Source of the DNA: Lunularia cruciata
Lineage: Eukaryota > Streptophyta > Marchantiopsida > Lunulariales > Lunulariaceae
Direction of reading: 5' to 3'
Assembly: GCA_948567375.1 (NCBI GenBank)
Contig: OX419756.1
Span: 45,548,552 to 45,612,551 of the forward strand
DNA: 64,000 bases
Positions 51,934 through 63,599 of this stretch are shown piece by piece. The translations under genes and the position numbers were made by a program. Every line of letters starts with the position of its first letter. Positions within the stretch are counted from its first letter, which is position 1. The notes under the pieces were generated by a model that worked only from the letters and a program-made list of their open reading frames with translations, did no database searches and was not told the DNA's origin.

Positions 51934-53551
51934 TGTTTATGTCACACCATTTGTAGCATCGCACATAGATTGCTTGGACTCTGGAGTAGCAATGTTTGTA
52001 GTCATGAGTATTTTGGTAGTTCCTCATAGACTACTTGTTGATGGTCAGATTTCATATTTGGGGTACTGATTACATGGTGGGACCCAACTTCACTTGCACA
52101 GTTTGCACTATTGGGTGTGCCATCAATGGGACCATTAGGGTTTGAGATCTAGCTCAAGTCCAGGGGGTAAACTTTTGAAGTGTAGCTCTAGAGAGCTCAG
52201 TTCTATGATTTTGATCCTTTGAGTTTTTGGCTATGGTGGATAGAAGCGGGTGATTGTCACTTGGATTCTCTTACCTAGAGTGGGTGTGGTTTGATTGTAG
52301 TTAGTGCCTAGTTGTTTGCAGATTATTGAGTGATAGATTTAGTACTAATATGATTGAGTGTGATCCGAGTTGTGTGAACAAACTGATAATGATACGTGTC
52401 ATTTTGAGCCTAAGAGATAAAAACAAGATAAATTTGGTGCGAGTTGAGCCAAAAAAAGATGGAGTTGGGAACCCATCCTTATGAATTTGTGATTTGGAGA
52501 ACCCCGTCATTTCAATTTGGCTTGAGTAGAGAGTTAGCAAAGGATTTTACAGTCAGCCAATATTAGGGATTTATGTTAGAGTTTGGTTGAATTTTACCTT
52601 AGATTTTTGGCTTAATTCAATAAGTTTTGCCATATTTAGAGAAGGTTCAAAGTGGCAAGAAGAAAGGCCTCATTTGGGCATTTAGAGGGGTTTAGGCATA
52701 GGGCTCTAGGCTATGAGAGGCTATGAAGGCCTAGAAGAGCCAACAAGCCAGCTTGCTAGCTAGTTTAGAGTAGATTTTGTTCATTGTTGGGCAAAATCTG
52801 CCCATCTTGCTAGATTGTGTGCAATAGGGTTTGTTCCCTAGATATGTGGTTCTTAGATTGGTGCCCTAGCCAATTTATCCATCCTCATTTGTTGTCCTAG
52901 TGACTATTCCATTATTATATATACACTTATAGCTTTGGCTAAGAGAGACAATTTGATACTATTCTTGGTGATCTTGGTAGCTTAGGAAGTAGAGACTCCT
53001 ATTATGTCAAATGCCAAATGGTGGTAGAGTCAATCCATTGTTGATCTATGAGATGGAGATTTTTCATTTAGATTCTTGTGATTGGACCCCCTCCATACTC
53101 TACTTCCTATTTGTGCACCACATTTGTGTGAGGTGCCTTGACTTTAGAACATTGGTGCTTTGGTGTGCTTTCAATAGTGAGGCTTGAGTGATGACCAATC
53201 AAACTACTTATGTTTCTCTTTGATGACCAATAAGACTACTTATATTTCCCTTTGGGAGGCAAAAAGTAATGATCTACAGACCATGAGAGTGCATGTTGTG
53301 CTAACAAGTTATAGGTTGCTCTAACCCATATTGTAGTTGTTGTAATTAGAGCTATATTAGTTGAAGACATTTAGTTGGTGGTGTTGGCACTTGGTGGTGA
53401 TTTTTGGTGGGGTACTTGCAATGGTTTTGGTTGCGGGTTGTAGTTCTTGGTTACTTTGTCATGATGGAGTTCTTGGTGATTCCAAATGAGATAGCTTTGT
53501 AGTAAGCAATGGGTTTACTTGAAGTGGTACTCAATATCAACCTATATCTCA
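51934..53551 (+). repeat. Family D leader/LTR-like region (copy D2, left piece)
   Basis: This is the counterpart of 2,271-3,890 in opposite orientation. It continues into D2 gag at 59,148 once element A is removed: '...tatctca' joins 'ggtcctag', as in D1 ('tatctcaggtcc'). Its own left boundary, near 51,934, lies inside the longer D1 sequence, so this copy is 5'-truncated. Confidence 0.6.
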
Positions 53552-53991
53552 TGTAAAAGACCAAATCCGAGGAGAGAAATAGGAGAATGGAAACTCACAT
53601 TGGGACACTTGAATGAGGGAAAACTCCAAATGCCTAGCATGAGCTTTGGCTTTGGTATTTATAGGTAGCATACAAGGCCCTTGAGAAGCTTCTCAAGAAG
53701 CTTCCTCAAGCCACTTTCTTAGAGTGCAAACCAAGTTAACTAGGAAGCTTCTCAAGAAGCTTCCTTCTAGAAGCCGCCTACTTGGCGTGCAAGCTAAGCT
53801 AGTTGGAAGCTTCTAGAAGCTTCCTTCTAGAAGCTTCCTTCTAGAAGCTACTTACTTAAGGTGCAAGCTAAGTTAACTAAGAAGCTTCCCAAGAAGCTTC
53901 CTAGATATTTCCGGAATATTCTAGGCTACTTTGTCTTATGTGCTACTTCGTAAGCCCGACTAACTTTTTCGCTAAACTCCATATTGTTACA
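53552..53991 (-). repeat. 3' LTR of A with heat-shock-element array
   Basis: This 440-bp LTR is written TG...CA. On the minus strand the TATA box CCTATAAATACC (53,654-53,665) is preceded by arrays of GAA/TTC units at 53,690-53,905. One is the perfect GAAGCTTCTAGAAGCTTC at about 53,806-53,823. It has one more 28-bp HSE-containing unit than the 5' LTR. The pol frame reads a few codons into the LTR. Confidence 0.9.
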
Positions 53992-55428
53992 TATTCCACT
54001 GCCGCTAGTTGGTGACGTCCTCGTCGCCAGTGAAGCTTCAAATTCCTGGATGGCCGTTTGTGCATTCTGGAGGTGAGAAAGAGGCTCCCAGGCGGCATCA
54101 TGAAGGGGATACCCTTTCCAAAGGACTTTGTACTCCGTATGTTGGCGACGGCCTCGTTGGATATGGCGACACGCAAGGATACAATCAACTTTGTACTCCT
54201 CATGATCATTGATAGAGATAGGAAGAGGGGGAGGTTGGACTCGAGAGGAAAAGGAAGAGGGGTTATGAACAAAGGGTTTCAACTTGGAAACATGAAAGAC
54301 ATGATGGATACGCATGTGACAAGGTAAGGCAAGTCGATAAGCAATAGGAGAGACAATTTGGGTGATATCAAAAGGTCCTATCCAGTTAGAGGCAAGTTTA
54401 CAAACTTGGGTATCAAGTGGGAGAGGGAGGTTACAGGAGGATAGCATGACTTTATCACCAACTTCAAAGGTGAGATCACGACGATGGTGGTCCGCATATT
54501 GTTTTTGGCGATTCTGAGCAACAAGGAGGTGAGACTTGGCTTGTTGGAGCGATTGGGATATAGTGGTCAAGAATGTAGAAGTATGAGGAACTTGAGATGG
54601 AGGGGGAGGAAGAAGAGAATCTGGAACAAGCGGATCTTGGCCAAAATTGAGAAAGAAGGGAGAAAATCCGGTGCTTGCCTGTTTGGAATTGTTGTAGGCA
54701 AATTCTGCAACTACAAGACATTCATCCCAATTGGTATGGTGGACATTGACAAAGGCCCGCAACATATCCTCCAATGTACAATTTGCACGTTTGGTTTTTC
54801 CATCAGTTTGAGGATGATAGGCCGTGGACAAAGCAAGCTTGGTGCTGAGTATCTAGAAGAGTGCTTGCCAAAACTTCCTGGTAAATCAAGGATCACGGTT
54901 AGAGATGAGTACACATGGCATCCCATGATGCTTGAAGACATTGTCGAAGTAGATTTGCGCTAAGGTTGGAGCATCCACGGTATCATAGGTTGGTGCCAAG
55001 TGGATTTGCTTAGTAAGCTTATCCACAAACACCATGATTGCGGTGTGTCCTTGTTTTGTCTTTGGCAAGGATGTGATGAGATCCAAGCTCACATGCTCCC
55101 AACAAGCCGATGGAATGGCGAGTGGTTGAAGGAGTCCACTCGGCTTCTGGTTACTGGCCTTGTTACATTGGCAGCTCTCACACAATCTGACAAATTCTCA
55201 AACATCTTGTGTCATGTTGGGCCACTACTATTGACGTTGGAGGGTATCCAAGGTCTTGTCCACACCCATGTGACCAGCGATGGGTAAATCACAGGCTTCT
55301 TGAAGACGCACAAGTCGAAGATCACCTTTGGCTGGAACATAGATCCAGCCCGCATGGAATAGAAGTCCTTCCTTGAAGGAGAAGGTGTTGTACTCCTTGT
55401 CACTTGTTTTTTGACGACCATGTACCAT
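53926..55428 (-). pseudogene. Integrase and chromodomain of A
   Basis: Read right to left: the HHCC zinc domain (HMGVDKTLDTLQRQ, then CESCQCNKASNQ) and the catalytic core (VFVDKLTKQIHLAP, then TAYHPQTDGKTKRAN with the catalytic Glu in LEDML). A GPF/Y module follows (NWIGPFDITQ), then a chromodomain at about 54,030-54,190 (YKVDCILACRHIQ, YKVLWKGYPLHDAAWEPL). The last 301 codons (54,831-53,926) are open. Upstream frames are broken at about 54,886 and 55,212, so no complete protein can be made. Confidence 0.88.
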
Positions 55429-55768
55429 TTGGGAAGAAGGAATCTTGTTGTAGAGCTAACCGAAACTTGTTATGGATCTTGGGGTCAATTGACACCATCG
55501 TAATTGCTGCCGCGATGAGAGGAAGGGACTTCAAATTAGGTCATCGTGATAGAGCATCAGAGATGACATGGAACCGACCTGATTTGTATTCAAGTTTGAT
55601 GTCGAACAATTGAAGTTGCTCTTCCTATCAATGATGTTGACTCTTCATGTACTCCAAGTGTAAGGTTTGCAACAATGGCTTGTGATCAGTTTGCATGATC
55701 ACTTGTTTCCCCAAGAGATAATGCCTCCATACCTTGGTGGCATATACCATTGCAAGTTGTTCCCGATC

Positions 55769-57532
55769 TCAAGCAGAGTAATTTCTTTCAGCTGTATTTA
55801 GTTGGCAAGACACAAAGGCAATGGGATGTAGTCCATCCGGAAATTCTTGTTGCAACACAGCTCCAATTGCAAAGTTAGAAGCATCAAAATCAACCACACA
55901 AGGTATTTGAGGATCATATGGTTGAAGAATGGGTCTTGAAGACACCATATGTTTCAACTTCTGGAATGCTTCTTCATGTTTGGTGTTCCACTGGAAGCTC
56001 AAGTTCTTTCCCAAGAGGTCAGTCAATGGTGCAGCCACATGAACATAATAGTGGATGAACCGCTGGTAAAAATAGGCCAATCCATTGAATGCTCATACTT
56101 CTGTAGCATCCTTTGGGATAGGCCAATCAGTAATGGCCTTGATCTTCTCTTCCTCTATCTTGATCCCCTCTAATGAGATCTTATGACCCAAGAAGGTAAT
56201 CTCCTTCTGCCAAAAAGCACACTTTGACTTCTTGGAGTAAAATTTCCATTGTCGTAGTCGTCTTAAGACTTCTTGCACATGATTCAAGTGTTCTGGCTCT
56301 GTCTTGCTATAGATGAAGATATCATCCAAGAACACCACCACTGACCAATCCAATAGTCCATCCAACACCCAATGCATCTGATCCATGAAGACTACTGGAG
56401 CATTAGTGAGTCCGAAAGGTTGAACTCTCCACTCAAAATGTCCATACCTTGTGTGAAAGGCAGTCTTTTGCACATCTTCTCTATCAATCGGAATTTGCCA
56501 ATAGCCGCTACGAAGATCCAACTTGGAAAAGTAACATGCTCCACTTAGTTGATCAAGTAAGTCATCGATCCGAGGCAAGGGATATGCATTCTTCACGGTT
56601 TGCTTATTGAGCACACGATAATCAATATAGAAATGAAGTCCTCCATCCTTCTTTGGAACAAATAGTACCGGTGCTCCCCAAGAAGAGGTACTATGTTGTA
56701 TGAAATCCTTCTCCAACAACTCTATAAGTGTTGTTTGCAACTCCTCCAACTCCTTTGGTGAGAGCCGATAGATTGGTCTACTCACTGGGGTACTCCCTAG
56801 CAATAACTCAATCTTGAAGGGCATACCTTGGTCGGGGGAGTAATCCCTTTGGCAGATCATCCGAAAACACATCTGCAAACTCCTAAACTATCCGATCAAC
56901 CATCGCTTGATGCGGCACTTGGCCCTCCTCAGATTGTTCTTGTGCAATCGGCTTGATCCACACCGTGAATATAGACTTATCTTCCTCCAAAGCTTGCTCT
57001 ATGGTTGCCTTCCTGGCAAACTTCCCATCCTGGGACTCATCTCCCTTCCAGATTTTCTCTATGGCTACCTTCTCAACAAACTTCCCATCTTGGGACTAAC
57101 TATTCTTAGGTGTCTTACTCAGAGGTGCCAGACAACCTAATTGGAAATTCCTACCTTGGTGTTGTACTTGAATTTGGCATCGGGTCCAATCAAATTAAAC
57201 CTTATGATATTCAAGCCAAGGTAGACCCTGAATGATATCATAGTGTAGAGGTGCCACTACAAACCTCATACACTCCAAATACTCCTTCCCAATCTTGAAG
57301 GTAATAGGATGCAAAGTGCGGAATGTAGAACCCTTTCTCTATCCGCCATCATCAAACTACTTCCAATCATTGGCTTGATAGGAATACCCAATTCCTTTGC
57401 TACTTGCATAGACATGCAATTCTCTGAACTTCTAGAATCAACCAAAATCCTACAACCCCTATTAGATATCATACCTTGCAAGTGAAGCAGACTTGCATAG
57501 GTCGAGCCTTCAATCCCATTGGAACTAATCAA
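55769..57532 (-). pseudogene. Protease, reverse transcriptase and RNase H of A
   Basis: The protease (57,532-57,266) has ILVDSRSSENCMS, where the catalytic D-S/T-G reads D-S-R. A2 shows the same change. The reverse transcriptase is open at 56,878-56,093 with YPLPRIDDLLDQL, KLDLRSGYWQIPI, QPFGLTNAPVVFMDQMH and FLDDIFIYS, so its catalytic Asp pair is intact. RNase H follows (FQWNTKHEEAFQKLK, VDFDASNFAIGAVLQQ) at 56,080-55,769. The pieces are separated by stops. Confidence 0.88.
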
Positions 57533-57558
57533 GCTCCCAATAGGCGGCTCGAAATCTC

Positions 57559-58464
57559 CTACTGGGATTCCTCGTTTCCCTGATCATTCCGCTCCACAAC
57601 CTCCACTTGGGCAACTTGTTGAGGTCGTCCATTCTTAAGTGGACATTCAACAATGCGATGCCCCAACTGGCAACAATAAAAACAATCACCATTTTGTCGT
57701 AGTTTCTCCCAGTCTGCCATGCCTAGTGGTCTTTGTTGAATTGCATCAATCTCCATTGGTGATGGCTCCTCCAATTGTGTGTAGTGTATTGGCAGGCTTT
57801 GTGGGGGTCGAGGTCGAGACCAAGTTGTTGCCACCAAGGAATCAAAATGTTTGGCCAACCACATGGCTTCCTCCAAGTGTTGTGGCTCTTGCATGGTTAC
57901 CTCTATTTTGGTTCTTGCCTTCAAGCCCCTCATGAATTGATCCAGAGCTTCACCTTCCAAAATATCTGGAATTTGCATGATGGTGTTTTGGAACTACGTG
58001 ATGTAACTTCTTACAGAGCCAATCTGTTTCAACTCTGCCAACTTATCCTGTGCAGCTCGTGTGGCATTTATAGCTTGGAACCGACTGATTATTGCACTCT
58101 TGAATTCTGCCCATGTCAAGATCAGTGCAACCATCTATTGTTTGGCTCGCTCCACTCAAAATCTCCACCATAGCTTTGCTACTCCATCCAATTGGCTAGA
58201 AGCCAAGAGAATCTGTTTTTGCTCATCTTGTAGATTGGTAGCTTCAAAATAACGTTCACAATCAAACACAAAATTCTCCACTGCACCCGGGAGATTCTTG
58301 CCTTCAAATACCTTGGGTTTAGGGAATCTGATCCAATCTTCTCCTTCTCAAATTGGTACTCTCTCCACTTGCTCTTGTCGTCGAAGATCTCGTTCATCCA
58401 ACAATCGAGTAAGGTGCTCGATTTGTTGTTGCATAGCAAGGATAACATCAGGTATTGCCGCCAT
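57559..58464 (-). pseudogene. Gag of A
   Basis: The start (MAAIPDVILAMQQQ) lies about 260 bases inside the 5' LTR. The Ty3-type capsid region (NFVFDCERYFEA, then LASSQLDGVAKLWWRF) and the zinc knuckle CFYCCQLGHRIVEC (C-x2-C-x4-H-x4-C, about 57,654-57,695) are readable. The frame holds at least three in-frame stops, each one C-to-T step from Gln or Arg codons. From 57,978 to 57,559 it is open. Confidence 0.85.
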
Positions 58465-58722
58465 GGTTGCTCCTCTATCACACTACTCCCAATCTATCTT
58501 ATTTATTAACACATAGAAATAGCACGTCCACCATTCTCTATAAGTTACAACCAGAAGCACCAAGGGTTCCTCAGATATGGTGATCATATGTAGAAAATCT
58601 TGTCCAAAGTGCAAGGTGATGAACTGTATGAAATGATGCTTGGGTAGTATATGGATGCAAAAATCCCAATGGTTTGGTGGAAGTGGATTTAGTGGTCCAT
58701 AAATTCCATCCATCCCATTCCT

Positions 58723-58734
58723 GCTCTGATACCA
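58723..58734 (-). other. Primer-binding site of A
   Basis: The minus strand reads TGGTATCAGAGC directly after the 5' LTR. It is an exact match to the usual plant initiator-Met tRNA primer site, and it fixes element orientation and LTR end. Confidence 0.9.
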
Positions 58735-58735
58735 A

Positions 58736-59147
58736 TGTAAAAGACTGAATCCGAGGAGAGAAATAGGAGAATGGATACTCATATTGGGACACTTGAATGA
58801 GGGAAAACTCTGAATGCCTAGCATGAGCTTTGGCTTTGGTATTTATAGGTAGCATACAAGGCCCTTGAGAAGCTTCTCAAGAAGCTTCCTCAAGCCGCTT
58901 TCTTAGAGTGCAAGCCAAGTTAACTAGGAAGCTTCTCAAGAAGCTTCCTTCTAGAAGCCGCCTACTTGGCGTGCAAGCTAAGCTAGTTGGAAGCTTCTAG
59001 AAGCTACTTACTTAAGGTGCAAGCTAAGTTAACCGGGAAGCTTCCCAAGAAGCTTCCTAGATACTTCCGGAATATTCTAGGCTACTTTGTCTTATGTGCT
59101 ACTTTCTAAGCCCGACTAACTTCATCGCTAAACTCCATATTATTACA
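58736..59147 (-). repeat. 5' LTR of A with heat-shock-element array upstream of TATA
   Basis: The LTR is 412 bp. On the minus strand the TATA box CCTATAAATACC (58,838-58,849) is preceded within 20-210 bases by GAA/TTC arrays at about 58,866-58,890, 58,928-58,955, 58,990-59,003 and 59,037-59,056. Alternating GAA and TTC blocks spaced by two bases define a plant heat-shock element. This promoter would drive the element's genomic RNA. Confidence 0.9.
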
Positions 59148-62004
59148 TCTTAGGTCCTAGTAAAGGAGGAGATTGACTCTAAGTTAGAGTTTGAGATAGG
59201 ATCTGATATAATTGAGAGTGCATTTTGTGTGTTTGCACCGTCATTGTGGGACATGGACAAGATTTATGGAGCCTCCAAAGGCCCCAAGTGTTACTATGGT
59301 ACAATGGGTACCATTGAGTTGGATAACTTCATCTAGGATTTTGATAGTTGGTGTGATCTATAGTAGATGCAAAACCCAACTTTGTTCATACCCTTCATGG
59401 CATGGAAGGCGTCAGCACTTGGAGGGTCTAATGATGGATGATTACCATAAATTAAAGAGAGCTTGCTTGGAGGAGGTTGAGCTATGGAGATAATATTGGT
59501 CTCCAAACTATCTCTCCATCACGTGAAGCTCAATTTCTATGGGTAGATCAACAATACCCACAAATTCTAGCTCTAGTATTGTTGGTGGATCTCTTAGAGA
59601 TGGTGCTACTACGATTGGAGGTACTACTACATGAGGTGGTGTAGTACCAGGGTTTAATCCCATGCTGTAGTTTTTATAATGTTTGAGGCAAAACTACCAA
59701 GGAGTGCAAACTGACAAGTTAAAGAGCTTACAAGAGTTCCAATAGAAGGCTAGAGAGAGCCTACAAGAGGCATACACTCACATGAGATGGCTGATCAATT
59801 TTACTTAGTGAGTTATTGAGGCCTAGGCAGTCTAGTTTTGGTATGGGATACTTGATAGGGAGTTGCAATGTAGAGTTTGTGATATTATGTTGTTATAGGC
59901 TACTTTGCCTACTTTGGCAGTGGTCTTTGGTTTGGTTGAGCCTATTGAGCTCAACATGGTGGAGGAAAGAGTGGTGACATTTGAAATTTGGTAAGGAGAC
60001 CTCATCCATTGTTTTTACTTCTTTCAAAGTGCAGCAGAGTGCACCACGCCATGTTGGTTTTTGAGGACAAGAGGGCCAACCCAAATCCTATGGAGCGAGT
60101 GGAGGGTCTAGTATAACTAGACCCTTACCTTCATTTTTGGGTCAACAATAAACAATGAGTGATGGTGTTGTTTGTTGGACTTGTGGTGGACCATATCATA
60201 GAAGAGAGTGCACTTAGGGCAATAGACTTGATACCTTTGGTGCATCACAACCAACACAAAGATAGTGTGAGCATTGCCATAGAATTGTTCACACTAGTGA
60301 CCGATGCTTTGACCTACACCTAGAGTTACGGAGTGGTAGGGCTACTATGGCAGGTGGTATAGGAGCTCCAGGTCTTGGAGGACAAGGTGGGAGAGGAGCC
60401 ATACCTAGTAGGGGTGCAATACCTACCTTTACTTTTGATACAACCATGGCTACTCAAATTGAGCAGTTGGAGAAAAGATTGGCTAGCATGGTCCTATCTT
60501 AAAGGAGATCAGATTTAGGTGCTGAGGTGTAATATTGTGAGGATAATAGGGAAACACATATGCACAAACACAAGTTTCACACTCAAACTCTGATGCCCCA
60601 AAGGAGCACCTTCTCTTTATTATATAGACAAAGAGGATCTCATCCAAGGAAGCTCCACCATAGGATTAGGCACATAGATAAGTGACATGTCAGAAAGCTT
60701 CACCCTTGGATTACTTACTTCAATGGGTGACATGTTGATCCTGGTCCTATCTGGTTGGTCAAACAAGCTTTGATTGGAGAGAATCTTTTAGGGAATTTTC
60801 TTGTAAGAATCTCAAAATCATGTGGATGAGGTACCATTGGAAAGCTCTCAAAAAGACAAAGCAAAGAGGAGGGAATGCTAACTTTCTCTTTGTTGGGAAG
60901 GAATCAACATATTTGAGGTCTAATTCATCCGTTTAGGCCTCCAAAATTGCCTTCAAAGATTTCAAGCATATTTCAATTACTACTCTATTAGTAGAAGTTC
61001 CCTTTTGGTGATACCTCCTTTTGATCTATTGAGTCCATCATGTGTAACATCCATCTAGATGTTACCAAACCAATTCTCACCTTTAAATCATATGTCTAGC
61101 TATTGGTTCTAAGGTTTTCAAGTCTATTTTGGTTTTTCCCTATTAGTAGTAGTACTCTTTTGGTGATACCTCCTTTTGATCTATTGAGTCCATCATGTGT
61201 AACATACTTCCAAATGTTACCAAACCAATTCTCACCTTTAAATCATATGTCTAGCTATTGGTTCTAAGGTTTTCAAGTCTATTTTGGTTTTTCCCTATTA
61301 GTAGTAGTACTCTTTTGGTGATACTTCTATCTGATCTATTTTAATCATCATTTATAAAATCATTCCAAATGTTACCAAACCTAAGTTCACATCTAGATCA
61401 TCTAGCTAGCTCTTGGCATTACATGAGGCTTCCACCTCATATGTTGATGATAGAGACATCTTGGATTTCATGTGTGGAGCAACGCAAGTAGATGTATCTA
61501 TTGCAATGACTTAGAGTGCAGTACATGCTTTAGAGCCTAGTGGAGCATCAATGGAGTTGGACCTACAAAGAAGAGAGGTTGGTAGACAGGTCAGACTTCC
61601 CCAATCTTTTACACTCAAGCATTATAGATGACATCCACGGCTTTTAAACATCCTAGTGCAAGTGTGGTAGGTGGTGATGGGGTGCATGATGAACTATCTG
61701 CTAGTCAGCTACTTGCTACTACATAAATTGAGTGAGCACAATGTTGGAGGCGGCTAAGTTGATTATACACTTTCCATATTCTTAGCCAATGACATGTGTA
61801 CATTGGGAGTTGATCAAACACCAATGTTTTGGTTGGCTACTATGCCGTGTGACAATAAGGATGATGTGGTTCCTTTTACTATAGTAGAGGTGGTTGAGAT
61901 TGGATTTGAATTGGTTGATGAGCATGAGATCCGCTCAATGACAAGTGGTTTATGGCAAGCAACAACAACTAGATTGGAGGAGTTACTAGCTAGATTGGCC
62001 TTTG
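59148..62004 (+). pseudogene. Family D gag (copy D2, right piece), interrupted by a solo LTR
   Basis: This continues the D2 element after A. It parallels D1 in inverse orientation. Two zinc knuckles lie at about 60,168-60,310 (CWTCGGPYHRREC and CEHCHRIVHTSDRC, both C-x2-C-x4-H-x4-C). After the solo LTR (60,528-61,423) the gene resumes with the segment ending TSGLWQATTTRLEELLARLA (61,794-62,000). A2 then cuts it off before the protease. Stops are frequent. Confidence 0.75.
60528..61423 (-). mobile_element. Solo LTR (long B-related subfamily) with perfect TGAGG duplication
   Basis: The 896-bp LTR runs from 'tgtaatattg' to 'ggcattaca', flanked by TGAGG at 60,523-60,527 and 61,424-61,428. D1 shows the empty site ('gttgagacttccacctcat'). 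It holds a tandem duplication of about 180 bp (units near 61,008 and 61,188), which explains its extra length compared with the 743-bp relative at 48,414. Confidence 0.9.
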
Positions 62005-62402
62005 TGTAACAATATGGAGTTTAGTGACAAAGTTAGTAGGGCTAATGAAGTAGAAAATAAGACAAATTAGCCTAAAATATTCCAAAAGCATCTAGGGTGC
62101 TTCTTGGGAAGCTTCACGGCTAGCTTAGCCTACACCTCAAGTAAGTAGCTTCTAGAAGGTTCCAACTAGCTTAGCTTGCATGCCAAGTAAGCAACTTCTA
62201 TAAGGAAGCTTCTTGAGAAGCTTCCCAATTAACTTGGCTTGCACTCCAAGAAAGTGGCTCAAGGAAGCTTCTCAAGAGCCTTGTATGATCCCTATAAATA
62301 CAAGAGCCGAACTCATGCTAGGCATTTGGAGTTTCACTCATTCAAGTATCCCAATGTGAGTTTCTATTCTCTTATTTCTCTCCTTGGTCTTTGATTTTTA
62401 CA
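62005..62402 (+). repeat. 5' LTR of A2
   Basis: It starts 'tgtaacaatatggag' and ends 'tttttaca'. HSE-like sequence (aggaagcttcttgagaagct) lies near 62,210-62,232, and a TATA box ('ctataaata') near 62,291. The array is more degraded than in A. Confidence 0.85.
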
Positions 62403-62674
62403 TTTGAATCAAAGCAGAAATAGGATGGAAAGAATTTATGGACCACCAAATCCACTTCCACCAAACCATTGGGATTTTCATGTCCAGATATTACCCAAGC
62501 ATTGTTTCACCTAATTCATCACCTTGTGTTTTGGGTAGAATTTTTCTATATATGATCACCTTGTCTATGGAACCCTTGATACTTCTGGTTGTAACTTATG
62601 GAGAACGATGGACGTGCTACATCTACGTGTTAATCAATTAGGTAAATTGAGAGTAATGGGATAGAGTAGTAGCT

Positions 62675-63536
62675 ATGGCAGCAATGCCAAATGTTATCCT
62701 TATGATGCAGCAACAAATCAAGCACCTTACTTGATTGTTGGATGAACAAGAGCAACAATGACAAGAACATATAGAGAGCACCAGTTTGAGATGGAGAAGA
62801 TCACATCCTATTTCCAAAACCCAAGGTATTTGAAGGCAATAATCTTCAAGGTACAGTGGAGAATTTTGTGTTTGACTGCAAACTTTACTTTGAAACCACC
62901 AATCTTCAAGATGAACAAAAATAGACTCTCTTGGCTTCTAGCCAATTGGATGGTGTGGCAAACTTTAGTGGTGATTCCGAGTAGAACAAGCTGAACGACA
63001 AATTGTTGCACTAATTTTGACATAGGCAGAATTCAAGGATACAATACTTGGTCAATTTCAAACTGTAAATGTCACCTGAGCTACATGAGATAAACTGGCA
63101 GAGTTGAAGCAAATTGGCTCTATAAGGAGCCACATCACATAATTTCAGAATATCATCATGCAAATTCTAAATGTACAAGAGGGTGAAGTTTTGGATCAAT
63201 TTGTGCAAGGATTGAACGCACAAACCAAATTGGATGTGACCATGCGGGACCCACAAAATATAGAAGAAGCCATGCAATTGGCTGAGCGCTTTGATTCCTT
63301 GGTTGTCACAACTTGGTCTCCACCTCGACCTACACAAAGCCTACTAGTACATTACGCACGGATGGAGGAACTGGCACCAATAGAGATTGATGCTTTCCAA
63401 CAAAGACCACTTGGTACAATAGATAGAAAAAGATTGCAACAAAATAGAGGTTGTTTTTATTGTTGCCAAGTTGAACATTGTATTGTTGAATGCACACTCA
63501 CAAATGGGCGACCTCAACAAGTTGTCTAGATGGAGT
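62675..63536 (+). pseudogene. Gag of A2
   Basis: It aligns with the gag of A from its start through RPLGTIDRKRLQQNRGCFYC to QQVV. The knuckle reads CFYCCQVEHCIVEC, so the Gly before His is changed but the C-x2-C-x4-H-x4-C ligands remain. Stops lie near the start and after 62,990. From 63,158 to 63,529 it is open. Confidence 0.8.
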
Positions 63537-63599
63537 TTGTGGAATAGAAAGATTAGAGTAATGAGGAATCCCAATAGAAGATTTTGAGCCACCTATTGG

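Larger units (their letters stand above)
53552..59147 (-). mobile_element. Chromovirus A (full-length, decayed), inserted into D2
   Basis: This 5,596-bp Ty3/gypsy element has LTRs at 53,552-53,991 (3') and 58,736-59,147 (5'), with an initiator-Met primer site next to the 5' LTR. The target duplication is TCTCA / TCTTA (53,547-53,551 and 59,148-59,152). The gene order is gag, protease, reverse transcriptase, RNase H, integrase, chromodomain. By eye the LTRs differ at roughly 15-20 positions plus one 28-bp indel within about 410 aligned bases. It is the youngest-looking element in the window, but still carries stops. Confidence 0.93.
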
